From assembly GCA_001643675.2 (NCBI GenBank), contig LSRY02000009.1:939501-1003500 (forward strand): 64,000 nucleotides of DNA, in the 5' to 3' direction. A program made the translations under genes and the position numbers. Below the pieces are notes generated by a model. That model saw nothing but the letters and a program-made list of their open reading frames with translations, had not been told where the DNA came from and did no database searches. Source of the stretch: Monocercomonoides exilis. Lineage: Eukaryota; Preaxostyla; Oxymonadida; Polymastigidae. Of this stretch, positions 55,471 through 64,000 are shown piece after piece (the first letter of the stretch is position 1; each line of letters begins with the position of its first letter).

Positions 55471-55515
55471 TAGATTGCGCACAAAATACCGGACATCGCA
55501 CAAAATACCGGACAA
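55471..55515. repeat. Left TIR with two direct 16-bp boxes
   Basis: The motif GCACAAAATACCGGAC occurs twice, 19 bases apart (starts 55479 and 55498), a likely paired binding site for the transposase DNA-binding domain. The right TIR 61556-61600 has the same two boxes. Confidence 0.93.
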
Positions 55516-55693
55516 AATATAAATTAATGGGTTGTTCTATTTTTTGGTTTTAATAGAACTGAAATATTTATTTGATAAAAAGATAAAATAAATAACATTG
55601 AGTTCAAAATTTGACTCTTTCTTATTTATCAAAAAATATATAATTTGTATATATTTATCCCATTAGATCAAAAAAACTTACAAAAAATTGTCA

Positions 55694-57625
55694 ATGGAGG
55701 AAGACACGTTTGAAAATGGAAGTTCATTGTTGCAAAAATCAAAGCTTTTGGAAAAACTGACTGAAAATATCGATTACGATACTGCAATAATTATATTCAA
55801 TGAATTGGAATCTCTTAATCCAGAAAATGTACCTATCATGTTGAAATATTTACAAGAGCTACTCACTCGTTATTATCCGAAATACTCATCATCGAGAGGA
55901 TTGCAGTTGTTTGTTAATTTCAAAAAATCAAGAATAGATGAATTAATAAAAATGGCAAACAAAGAGCTAAAAGAAAGAGGAAGGCCAAGTGCAATATCAA
56001 AAGAAAAGGAGGAGGAATTGGTAAAGCTTTGTATTGAAAAATATTACAAAGGATGTCCATTCACTATTTCCTCATTACAAACCTATATCAATTCAACTTA
56101 CAATTTAAGCATTTCCTACTCTTTCGTTCGTAAGTTTCTGTTGAATTACAATGACAAAATAAAAAAAAGGCTTGCAAAGCCAATGGAAATAAAAAGAAAA
56201 GAAGTGAAGCAATCGTTTGGTCGAGAGTATGTTAATAAATTAGAAAAAATTTTAGAAAATGTGGAACCACAATTTGTTTTTTGCGTTGATGAAACTGGCA
56301 TTCAAGAATACGTAGACGCAAAAAAAATGAAAGTCATTTGCCCAAAAGAAGTGGATGATAAGAATGTTTCATATACAGTTGTTAGAGATGGAAAACTTGT
56401 TTCTTTGATTGGGTGTATTCCTCTTATTGGTCCTTCAGTTGTTCCCATGCTAATAATTAAAACTGCTACTGTTCAATCTATTATATTTGGAGATTTGCTT
56501 GATGGAGTGGATGTAGTCATCAAAAACTCATCCAAGGGTTATTGTACTTCACAGATCTTTTTGGAGTGGCTTAATATTTGTTTTATTCCACATATTAATA
56601 GGATGAAGGATGAAGCAAACAAAAAAACGGTTCTTATTGCAGACGGCTTTAAAGCACATTCAAGCGACGAAGCTCTTCGTGTAATGGAATTAAACAAGAT
56701 ATGTATTATTTTTATTCCGCCACATTCTTCACATTTGTTCTCTCCTTTGGATTTGGTAACATTCTCTAATCTGAAAAATAACTTAAAAAAGTTACGATCA
56801 TTATTCCCATCAAGGCAGCAGGCACATGTCCTTGCCGGTATTGTTAAAAGCTATCAATTATGTACAATTCCATTCACAAACAGATCTGCATTTCGCAGAG
56901 CAGGCATCATATTGAAAAATGAAGATGGAAAGCAAAAAGTTATAGTGGATCAGTTTCGAATGGCTCAACATATAGAAATAATGTCAAAGGATGAAAATCC
57001 ATCTCAGTCAATTAATGATCAAAAAGATGAAAAAGAAGAGATCAAGAAACAGGATAAAGAAAAGGAAGATAATAAGGAAGATGAAAAAGGAGATGAAAAA
57101 GAAGAAAAGAAAGAAGAAGAAAAGGAAGAAGAAAAGGAAGAAGAAAAGGAAGAAGAAAAGGATGAAGAAATGAAATATTGGAAGGAATGGATAAATGATC
57201 ATCCATCGTATGTTGTCGAAATGTTGATGAAAAAGAGAGACAAGATAAAAAAACGCGAGGAAGATTTAGCGAAAACTAAAAAAAGAAAACATTCATCAAA
57301 AAAAGAAAAAGATAAAGATACATCACAGGAAGACGATGAAGATGAATGTTATTTTCGTGTGAAGAGAAAAAAGGTAGGTGATCCCACTGATAGAAAAACA
57401 AAACGATTGAAAGCCAAACGTTGCAAGAAGTCAGGAAGTGATTCTGAGAGTGCAAAAGAAATAAATCAATTTCGACGAACAAGATCTGTCAAAACTCAAA
57501 AAAGAATTGACATGTATTTATATGAAGATTCATTCACAGAGGCAAGCACATTTCATGATAGCACAACCACAGAGAATAGCGAAGATTCTTCGATAGAGTA
57601 TTCATCTTCTTCTTTTGAAAAATAA
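55694..57625 (+). CDS. Pogo/Tigger-like DDD transposase
   Basis: A 643-residue protein. Residues ~90-170 form a helix-turn-helix DNA-binding region (RGRPSAISKEKEEELVKLC, TISSLQTYINSTYNLSISYS). The DDE-superfamily core has catalytic aspartates in FVFCVDETG (about D199), VLIADGFKAHSS (D317) and SHLFSPLDLVTF (D353), a DDD triad with about 35 residues between the last two and the PHSSHLFSPLD signature of Tc1/mariner-pogo enzymes. Residues ~435-500 are an acidic/lysine repeat (EEEKEEEK) and the last ~130 a basic, serine-rich tail with NLS-like clusters (KRLKAKRCKK), so nuclear. The ATG at 55694 follows an unusable TTG. It cuts and joins the element at the TIRs into TA sites. Confidence 0.93.
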   Translation: MEEDTFENGSSLLQKSKLLEKLTENIDYDTAIIIFNELESLNPENVPIMLKYLQELLTRYYPKYSSSRGLQLFVNFKKSRIDELIKMANKELKERGRPSAISKEKEEELVKLCIEKYYKGCPFTISSLQTYINSTYNLSISYSFVRKFLLNYNDKIKKRLAKPMEIKRKEVKQSFGREYVNKLEKILENVEPQFVFCVDETGIQEYVDAKKMKVICPKEVDDKNVSYTVVRDGKLVSLIGCIPLIGPSVVPMLIIKTATVQSIIFGDLLDGVDVVIKNSSKGYCTSQIFLEWLNICFIPHINRMKDEANKKTVLIADGFKAHSSDEALRVMELNKICIIFIPPHSSHLFSPLDLVTFSNLKNNLKKLRSLFPSRQQAHVLAGIVKSYQLCTIPFTNRSAFRRAGIILKNEDGKQKVIVDQFRMAQHIEIMSKDENPSQSINDQKDEKEEIKKQDKEKEDNKEDEKGDEKEEKKEEEKEEEKEEEKEEEKDEEMKYWKEWINDHPSYVVEMLMKKRDKIKKREEDLAKTKKRKHSSKKEKDKDTSQEDDEDECYFRVKRKKVGDPTDRKTKRLKAKRCKKSGSDSESAKEINQFRRTRSVKTQKRIDMYLYEDSFTEASTFHDSTTTENSEDSSIEYSSSSFEK

Positions 57626-58060
57626 ACTTTCCAATTGGATATTATCTTCACAATGATGAAAGTGTTAAATGTTAAATTGATCAAATTAATATCTCAATCA
57701 TTTTTTCACAATTTTTAACACGCTCATTTCATTATTACGAGTTTGACGAATAAGATATCTGATAATAAATATTTTCACTCTTTATCTGATAAGACAATGT
57801 TTAAAATATGTTCTTTCTTTCTTTTTTTTTTTTTTCTGATATGATCATTCGAACAATCATTTGTTTCTTTAATCATTATTCGTCAACATTTTTTGATCAA
57901 TACTCCTTTTTAAAACAGTCGATATCATATACTTTAAAGTTAATACCACTTTTGCACCTCCACACAATCTGTTTATCATTAATCCTATCGCATATATCGG
58001 AAGTGAAACAATTAGAATAACTCCTCGAAGACTGGTTTTATTTGTTGCAAACAGTCTTCA
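57626..58060. other. AT-rich region within the transposon
   Basis: Downstream of the transposase stop. T runs and no clear coding sequence. Confidence 0.5.
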
Positions 58061-58062
58061 CT

Positions 58063-58567
58063 TCCATGAGGCGAATGTGAAAATTCAAATGGTGGAACTA
58101 GCCATGGAGGAGCGCTTTATGCTTCTTGTACAAATGCTCATCTATCTATTAATTTCTGTTCATTCAACAATTGTTCGATCACAGGCGATTATGCTGGTGG
58201 AGCGTTATACAGTTACTGTTTGCAAAATGAGAATATTTCAAAATCCAATTTCACAAACTGTTCTGCTCCTCATGGAGGAGCAATTTGTATTGATGGAAGA
58301 CAATCATCTGCTGTTTATTCATTTTCTGAAAACAGAGTGGAAAGTTGTTCAATAACAAACTGGTGTGGAACTGGTTGGTATTTTGCGCTTCAAACTATTT
58401 CAACAAATGGTCAATTCCTGTTTTCCAAATGCAGGTGCATCGAAAATACTGGTGGAAATTCTGCTGATGTTATTTCATTCAATTTGCCTCCTCAAGAAAA
58501 GCCAAATCTCATTTTGATTGATGATTGCCTGTTCATCGATAACATAATGACAAGTTCAACAGCTTAA
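58063..58567 (+). pseudogene. Pmp-like beta-helix segment, transposon passenger
   Basis: One frame gives NSNGGTSHGGALYASCTNAH, CSFNNCSITGDYAGGALYSY, SNFTNCSAPHGGAICIDGRQ and KCRCIENTGGNSADVISFNL, which is four consecutive GGA(L/I) repeats with Cys strands. It starts abruptly without an ATG in this frame and ends in TAA after IMTSSTA. Only the middle of a surface protein is present. It lies between the transposase and the right TIR in the same orientation. It may be an exon spliced to the piece at 59.65 kb, though the 1-kb gap makes this doubtful. Confidence 0.75.
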
Positions 58568-59557
58568 TAAAGAGGCAAATATATTTGCTGTTAATATTAT
58601 TTCATTTGGGCGAGGGGTACGTAATTCATTTCATATTCTTCATTAAATGAAATCTTATTTCAAACGAAACATCGAATTGGAGATATGAAATGGAATTTGC
58701 AAACAAGGAAAATAATTGAAAAACATGGCTTCTGAAAAGGTTAAACAATATGGAAGAACATTTATGTTAATATTTTATTAACAAAGTGAAAAAATGAAGA
58801 AAAGCAAACAAATATGAAGAAACGATCAGCATTATAGAAAATACACTCTCTCAAACAATTGCTGATGATGAAACATAAGCAGAGTCAACGATTAATGATT
58901 TTATTTCGCAATAAACATCCATCTCTATCAGTATTAACATGTCATTCTGTCGTAGCAGTTATCAGAAACTTGCAGATGATTAAATAAATGAAACAGAGAA
59001 TCTTTCTGTGTATTAATTTATTCATTTGTATTAATTGAACAAGGTGATATCTACTAATTACTTCATTTGAGAATATATTTTTTGTAACTATTTTACAAAT
59101 GAGGACTTTTTGTATCTGTATTGAAATTGTTGATGAATTTTATCTTCCACACCACACATTCAAAACAAGCAAAGCCACTTTTTGAGCTTTAAGATTTTTC
59201 CTTTTCTTTTTCTAATATTATTTTCCATATTTGCAATATCAATATTAATGCTTTTATCTTCAAAAGTGCAATTTCTTTTCAAATAATCTTCGTCCTCTCA
59301 TTATTTTCAAATAATGATCATTGATTCAATTCTATTAACCAATTGTCTTTGAAAAGAAAAAAAGGAGAAAAAAACCTCATTTTTTGAAAACAATTGACGG
59401 ACTTACAATTTTGTTACAATTTTAACGTTTGAATTGTCGTATTTTAAAATTGAACGTCACACATGAAATAATTCGCTATTTCTTTTGTCTGAGATGTTAG
59501 AAAATATCTGGTAAACAAGAAAAAATAAAAGAATGTACGGTTTTTTTTTTTCAAAAC

Positions 59558-59614
<57 letters not shown>

Positions 59615-59640
59615 AAAATAGAAAAAATTTCAATCAAGAA
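58568..59640. other. AT-rich region ending in a 54-base A-run
   Basis: Non-coding. 59559-59612 is an uninterrupted A homopolymer, preceded by a T-run 20 bases upstream. It may be a retroposition tail, a slippage product or an assembly-length artefact. Confidence 0.7.
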
Positions 59641-60231
59641 CTATAAAGCATCAGGAGCTTCAGCCGCATCTTTTATCTCACTTTTGTGAAGTTCTCAGCC
59701 GACAATGCAAGCGTCGGAAGAGATATGTATTTAGTGTGTGAATCATTTGTCGGTTTTGTGAAGGAACCCTTGTTCGCCTTCATGGGAAACATCACTCAGA
59801 AAGACAACTCGGTTGTTGGACATGATAGAACAGAAGCATTCGGTGATTGGGATTTCGATTTATTCATATTTCTCGATGGAAACTTTGCTGACTCAGTGTT
59901 TGTGGATGGAATATCTGGAGTGGATAATGAATATTGTGGATTAGAAAAGGCACCTTGTAAGAATGTGAACAACGGAATGGGTCATTTGAAGAAAACGCTG
60001 AATGTTAAAGATGAAATAATTCTGTGTGAAAAATCGAATATTTCTGGATGCGTGGACGTTGGCGGAATGTGTATAAAGGCAAAAACTGAGACAATTGTGC
60101 AGATTGAATGCCAAAGGGAAGTGAGTGGCACTGAAGAAGAATGTGTTATGAAATCAACATCGATTACAGAAAAGAAGTTCATAGGGATTGTTATTCCATC
60201 GAGTTTTAACATAACAATCGCATCGGTTTAA
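59641..60231 (+). pseudogene. Pmp-like beta-helix segment, second transposon passenger
   Basis: The frame reads VKFSADNASVGRDMYLVCES, then DSVFVDGISGVDNEYCGLEK, APCKNVNNGMGHLKKTLNVK, CVDVGGMCIKAKTETIVQIE. This is the junction between two repeat units in this family: a GRDMY-L-C block closing one unit and an (S/T)-x-FV-x-G-x(6)-CG-x(3)-PC block opening the next. It stops with TAA at 60231 without a membrane anchor. The ATG at 59686 is internal to the homologous region, so this is a fragment or an exon. Confidence 0.7.
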
Positions 60232-61555
60232 GAATCAATCATGAAAAATCACAAGCCGTTCATGATGAAGTGTGAGATATATGTTGATGGTGGAATGAAA
60301 AGCACAAATGCTTTTTTTTTCTTTTGATCAAATCGATAGTAATATTGGTTGAACTGGAGTTTGGAACAATTTTTGATAAGAAATCAACTGTCTGATGTTT
60401 TCATATTATCTTTTATCTAGAAGTGTGAATGAAGGATGAAATGAAGTGTAATGAAGAATCAAGCGATATGTCAACAAAAAAAATGATTGTGGATTGATTG
60501 GTTGGATGATGATGATTTCATAAGTTTTGCGAAGACTATCCGTTTATGATGGCTAAAAACATCAAAAATCTTTTCTTCACAACATAAAAACACAAACGAT
60601 CAATTCTTTCACAAGTTAATTTGTCAATCTATCAGAAAAAGACTTTTTTAACAAGCATTTTTAAAAATATTTATTATACATTTTGTATCTCAAATAATGG
60701 TATTGATCAAAATATATCACGAAGATCATTTCTTTCTTTCATTTCTTAACAGACGCAACAATGATCAAGAAAAATCAAACGATCAAATAAAAGGTTTGTT
60801 ATATTGATTTCTTTGCTTTAAATCCATTTCTTATTAACAATATTGTTGCTATTATCTTTTCACAGTCATTTTCTTGAGGGGATTGCTTCTGTTTATTGTA
60901 AGACTTGGTATTGAATCATTTTTTTTTGTTAACTTCATTCACACAAAAATGTTTCCTAATTATTTCACTTGTTTTTTTCTTTTATAATAGCTGTTTTTAA
61001 CCGCCGATCTTAATCGATTTTCATGAGATCACAACGTTTTTTGATTTTAACAAACAGTTGTTTTGCTCGATTTCTTGATTTCGTTGTTTTTTTTAGAAAT
61101 CCTTTTTATTTTTTATAATATTCACATTCATAACTTGTTAATGAATTTTTTGTGTTATTTTGTGATTATTGTTGATTTAATGAAAAAGAAAAATATCGAA
61201 ATTCATTTATATTTGAGGAAATTTGTGTTATATTTTTATTTGCGTGTGAATGTGTAATTATATTAATCACTTCATTCTTTTAATAGGAAATAAATATATC
61301 TGTTCATATGTTCATATGTTTGTTTGTTTGTGAATCAGTGAATTTTTTACCATTGAACGTTTTATTCAAATAACAATTAAAACAAAAATGTGATTGAATA
61401 GAAATAACTACAAATCATCAATAATTTAATGGGTTATTATTAAGAAAGTTATTGAAATAATCGGAAAAAACTTCCAAAATTTAATTGCATAATAAGAAAA
61501 GATGTTGTTTATTTGACGTTATAACAAAATTTCAATTCTCCCTTTATAGTTAATG
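60232..61555. other. AT-rich region within the transposon
   Basis: No coding signal or repeat beyond T-rich tracts up to the right TIR. Confidence 0.5.
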
Positions 61556-61600
61556 TTGTCCGGTATTTTGTGCGATGTCCGGTATTTTGTGCGCAATCTA
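61556..61600. repeat. Right TIR of the pogo-like element
   Basis: Exact reverse complement of 55471-55515, followed by TA (61601-61602). Confidence 0.95.
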
Positions 61601-62063
61601 TATTTAAAATTAAGTTTTAATTGTTACGATTTATTACCTTTAGCATATCAAATTAATCATCAATAAAGAATGAAAAAAAATATCCTTTTATCTTTGTGTT
61701 TTTATTGTTTGAACAGCAGCAAATGTTGAATATCGGATTTTGAAAACATCGAATTAATGAAACTTTGCTTTTTGAAAAAGAAATCACAAATTTTTTGATT
61801 CTAGTGCCTTTTAAATGCTTTGTTTTATGAAGATCTTTTGATAACTTCGAACAGAAAAACAATCAAAAAATATGATCATTTTCCCAAAAGTGAATCAATC
61901 TGCTTTGACTTAATCAATTCAAATAAAAACAATTCATTTCATATTTTTGTCTCTCTTTTTGGCTTCGTTTAGGAAAATACCATGTAATTCATACAAACTG
62001 AATAAGGTCTATTTTTCAAAAAAAAAATACCCATATTTATATTTTTTATTTAAAAATTTAATA

Positions 62064-62226
62064 CAGTGAAGCTCGGTTATTATTACATCTATTGTAATCA
62101 AGACCGCGAATAATCACATTATTTCGCGCATCAAAAAATTTAGCATTTTTCCATGTGTAATTTCATCGGTTATAATCACACTAAAATCGTGAAAAAATGA
62201 ATTGTGATTACAACCGAGCTTCGCTG
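62064..62226. mobile_element. 163-bp pogo/Tigger-type MITE
   Basis: The left end CAGTGAAGCTCGGTT and right end (reverse complement) CAGCGAAGCTCGGTT are inverted repeats, flanked by TA on the left and TG on the right. CAGTG-A-x-CTCG ends are typical of pogo/Tigger-family MITEs. The interior has further small inverted pieces (TAATCACA, TTTCGCG). Its TIRs differ from the 6.1-kb element, so a different transposase mobilised it. Confidence 0.7.
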
Positions 62227-62975
62227 TGTTTCGTTTTTATCATTTCACTGTTTGAAAACAAACATTTGAAAAACGAATTTCTCTTTCTCTTTCTTTTGTT
62301 TATTGTTTTTTTTTCAAATAATATTGTTCACAGCTTTTTCTACATTTTATTTTTGATAAAACTATTTCTCCAGTTCACAAGGAAACAAGGAAATACATTT
62401 TTTTCTTTTTTTTTTTTCTTTTCTTTTGTTCATGCAATTTGTGATGATTTTCTGAATATCATTTCTTTTCATCATTCATGACACAATGATCCATTGACAA
62501 CAAAGCTCAAAATGCAACAATCCACAAAATATGTCAAACCTTAAGGTATCATCTGTTCTTGTTTTCAGTTTCATTCTTATCCCCAAAAAAACAACTAAAA
62601 CATCTTCCGTTCACTCATTCAATCTGCCAGATTTCTTTTCCTCTTAGCCAAAGGATTTGCTATTTATTTCTTTGGACAAAACAATGTGATTCTAAAAGTT
62701 AATGATTTTTTGAAATAAATATCATTCTTCAAATAATCTGTTGGTTTGATCAAAAAGATTCAAAAAATTTCCACTTCTAGCCTCATTCAAATAATTTTTG
62801 TGGCTTCTTTGCATTTTCTTTTGTACTTTTTTTTTTTTTATTAAGTAAAAACAAAACAATTTGTATCGAAATCGTTTTTATTTTGCAAAATAATCAATAT
62901 TGTTTGTTTTTATTTTTTATTTTGTTATTTGCCAAACTTTGCACCTCTTTTTGAATATTTTTTGGAACAAGCAGA
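62227..62975. other. AT-rich spacer upstream of the last gene
   Basis: T-rich with several homopolymer runs. No supported gene. Confidence 0.5.
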
Positions 62976-64000
62976 ATGAATTTGCCAAGTGATGATAAAT
63001 GTGAAAAAGAAGTTCAGGCAATGACCAGAATAGAGCAGTTTTCAAGTTTGTTCTTTTATTTGGATTAAGCAATTCTGAACAAAAATTTTGCATTTTTTCA
63101 GTTCCATTTACAGAATTGTTTTGTGAATTGGAAGGTTGCATAGAAGATGAACAAATGCCGAAAATCAAGGAAATGAAAAGAATGGTGGAAGAAATGAAAA
63201 TGAAAGAATTCAAATCAGTTTTCACAAAAGAACTGTTCGATACAATAGGCAAAATGATTGAAGAAAAGACGTTGCCATTGGAAAGTGCACTTGTGTTATT
63301 GAAGTTCATGGGATGTCGCAAAGCGCTGAAAGACATTTCAGATTTGGCATTTAATGAAACATTCTTTTGCAAAAGAATGAAAGAGATGATAATTGATGAA
63401 AATGAGAAGAAAAGCAAAGAAAAGAACGAAAGGCGTCTGATTGACATCTGTGAATGCTATCTTTTGCTGAATGATGATGACATTTCAGATGAATTGATAT
63501 CAATCTGTGTGCCTCGCCTCCTGAAAGCTGCATTGAACAAGGAGGGAAACGAGGAGACTCAAAAAGAAGTGGAAATAGCGTAGTTGGCTTTGAACAATAT
63601 TGGGTATCACGTATGACCACTTCTTTTTCATTTTTGATGTTATTTATTTATTTATTCATTGATTTTTTTTTTTTTTTGTTTTTTATTTTTTCTTATTATT
63701 TATTTATTTTTAATTCTGATAAGGAAATCAAAAAAGAGCTGTATTTGAATAAGATTACAGAAATCATCAAATATCATCAAGAACATCGCCATCTGACTCA
63801 TCTTGCATATCAATATGTTTGGGAGTTTTTGATTGATCGACATTGGAATGATGAAAGTATTGAAAAAGTGTTTGTGAATGAGCTGCATTTTGTGAAAGAA
63901 GCAAGAAGAGAATTAGAAGAACTCTCAAAGTGTATCGACTGGAAAAGAAAAGAAGAGAGAAAAGGAGAAAGGGAAATGAAGGGAGTTTTTGCTATCGAGA
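62976..64000 (+). pseudogene. Second copy of the 4.3-kb family, one premature stop, truncated by the window end
   Basis: Exons 62976-63045, 63114-63610 and 63724 to the window end match the copy at 4295-5724 in phase and motif order: CIEDEQMPKIKEMKRMVEEM, KELFDTIGKMIEEKTLPLES, KRMKEMIIDENEKK, KYHQEHRHLTHLAYQYVW, HFVKEARRELEELSKCIDW. Introns of 68 and 113 bases start GTTTGTTCT and GTATGACC and end in TTTACAG and GATAAG. An acceptor 12 bases earlier (TTTTTTCAG at 63100-63101) would also keep the frame. Codon 63581-63583 is TAG where the first copy has a leucine codon (EMALLAL versus EIA-stop-LAL), a single substitution. Otherwise open, so recently inactivated or a sequencing error. Confidence 0.75.

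Larger units (their letters stand above)
55471..61600 (+). mobile_element. 6.13-kb pogo/Tigger-like transposon with Pmp-like passenger sequence
   Basis: Perfect 45-bp TIRs (55471-55515 and 61556-61600) begin TAGATTGCGCACAAAATACC and are flanked by TA at 55469-55470 and 61601-61602. It contains an uninterrupted transposase and, downstream in the same orientation, two Pmp-like coding stretches and a 54-base A-run. Autonomous pogo-like elements are usually 2-3 kb, so roughly 4 kb here is passenger or AT-rich filler. Perfect TIRs and an intact transposase suggest it may still be active. Confidence 0.93.

Overview
The window is AT-rich eukaryotic DNA with short GT-AG introns, genes ending in all three stop codons (standard code), no tRNA or rRNA that I can see, and many decayed genes between mobile elements. 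Two copies of a lineage-specific gene family (near 4.3 kb and 63 kb) and the many parallel-beta-helix (Pmp-like) surface-protein pieces look like an oxymonad flagellate, most likely Monocercomonoides exilis. That assignment rests on remembered protein families and has not been checked by a search.

Layout. 0.4-1.3 kb: remnant of a Pmp-like gene. 4.3-5.7 kb: intact-looking three-exon gene of unknown function between short inverted repeats. 7.5-11.0 kb: 3.46-kb element with 495-bp terminal inverted repeats (TIRs) and an exact 8-bp target duplication, carrying a broken Pmp-like gene (Pack-MULE-like). 11.0-12.2 kb: piece of a coiled-coil family. 12.4-13.7 kb: another Pmp pseudogene. 15.2-16.2 kb: possible mariner-type MITE. 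16.4-17.5 kb: decayed gene. 18.17-30.02 kb: inverted pair of the coiled-coil family with outer 1.7-kb arms that differ in length only by a T-run, one arm split by a 4.6-kb DIRS-type tyrosine-recombinase retroelement (25.4-30.0 kb). 32.6-36.3 kb: the best intact gene, a three-repeat secreted/membrane surface protein. 38.6-48.9 kb: a second, decayed DIRS element in opposite orientation, split by a 5.45-kb TIR element (42.43-47.88 kb) that encodes a decayed primase-polymerase/SF3 helicase and has 11-bp minisatellites inside its TIRs; that gene is itself split by a 547-bp insertion. 49.4-50.4 kb: Pmp remnant. 50.7-54.7 kb: another degenerate coiled-coil copy. 55.47-61.60 kb: 6.13-kb pogo/Tigger-like DNA transposon with perfect 45-bp TIRs, TA target duplication, an intact DDD transposase and Pmp-like exons as passengers. 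62.06-62.23 kb: pogo-type MITE. 62.98 kb to the end: second copy of the 4.3-kb family, broken by one stop and cut by the window edge.

The theme is nested mobile DNA, with at least two unrelated DNA transposons that enclose pieces of the surface-protein family. That is a plausible route for shuffling and spreading surface antigens. Only the genes at 4.3, 25.5-29.7 (apart from one stop in Gag), 32.6 and 55.7 kb look open enough to make full products.
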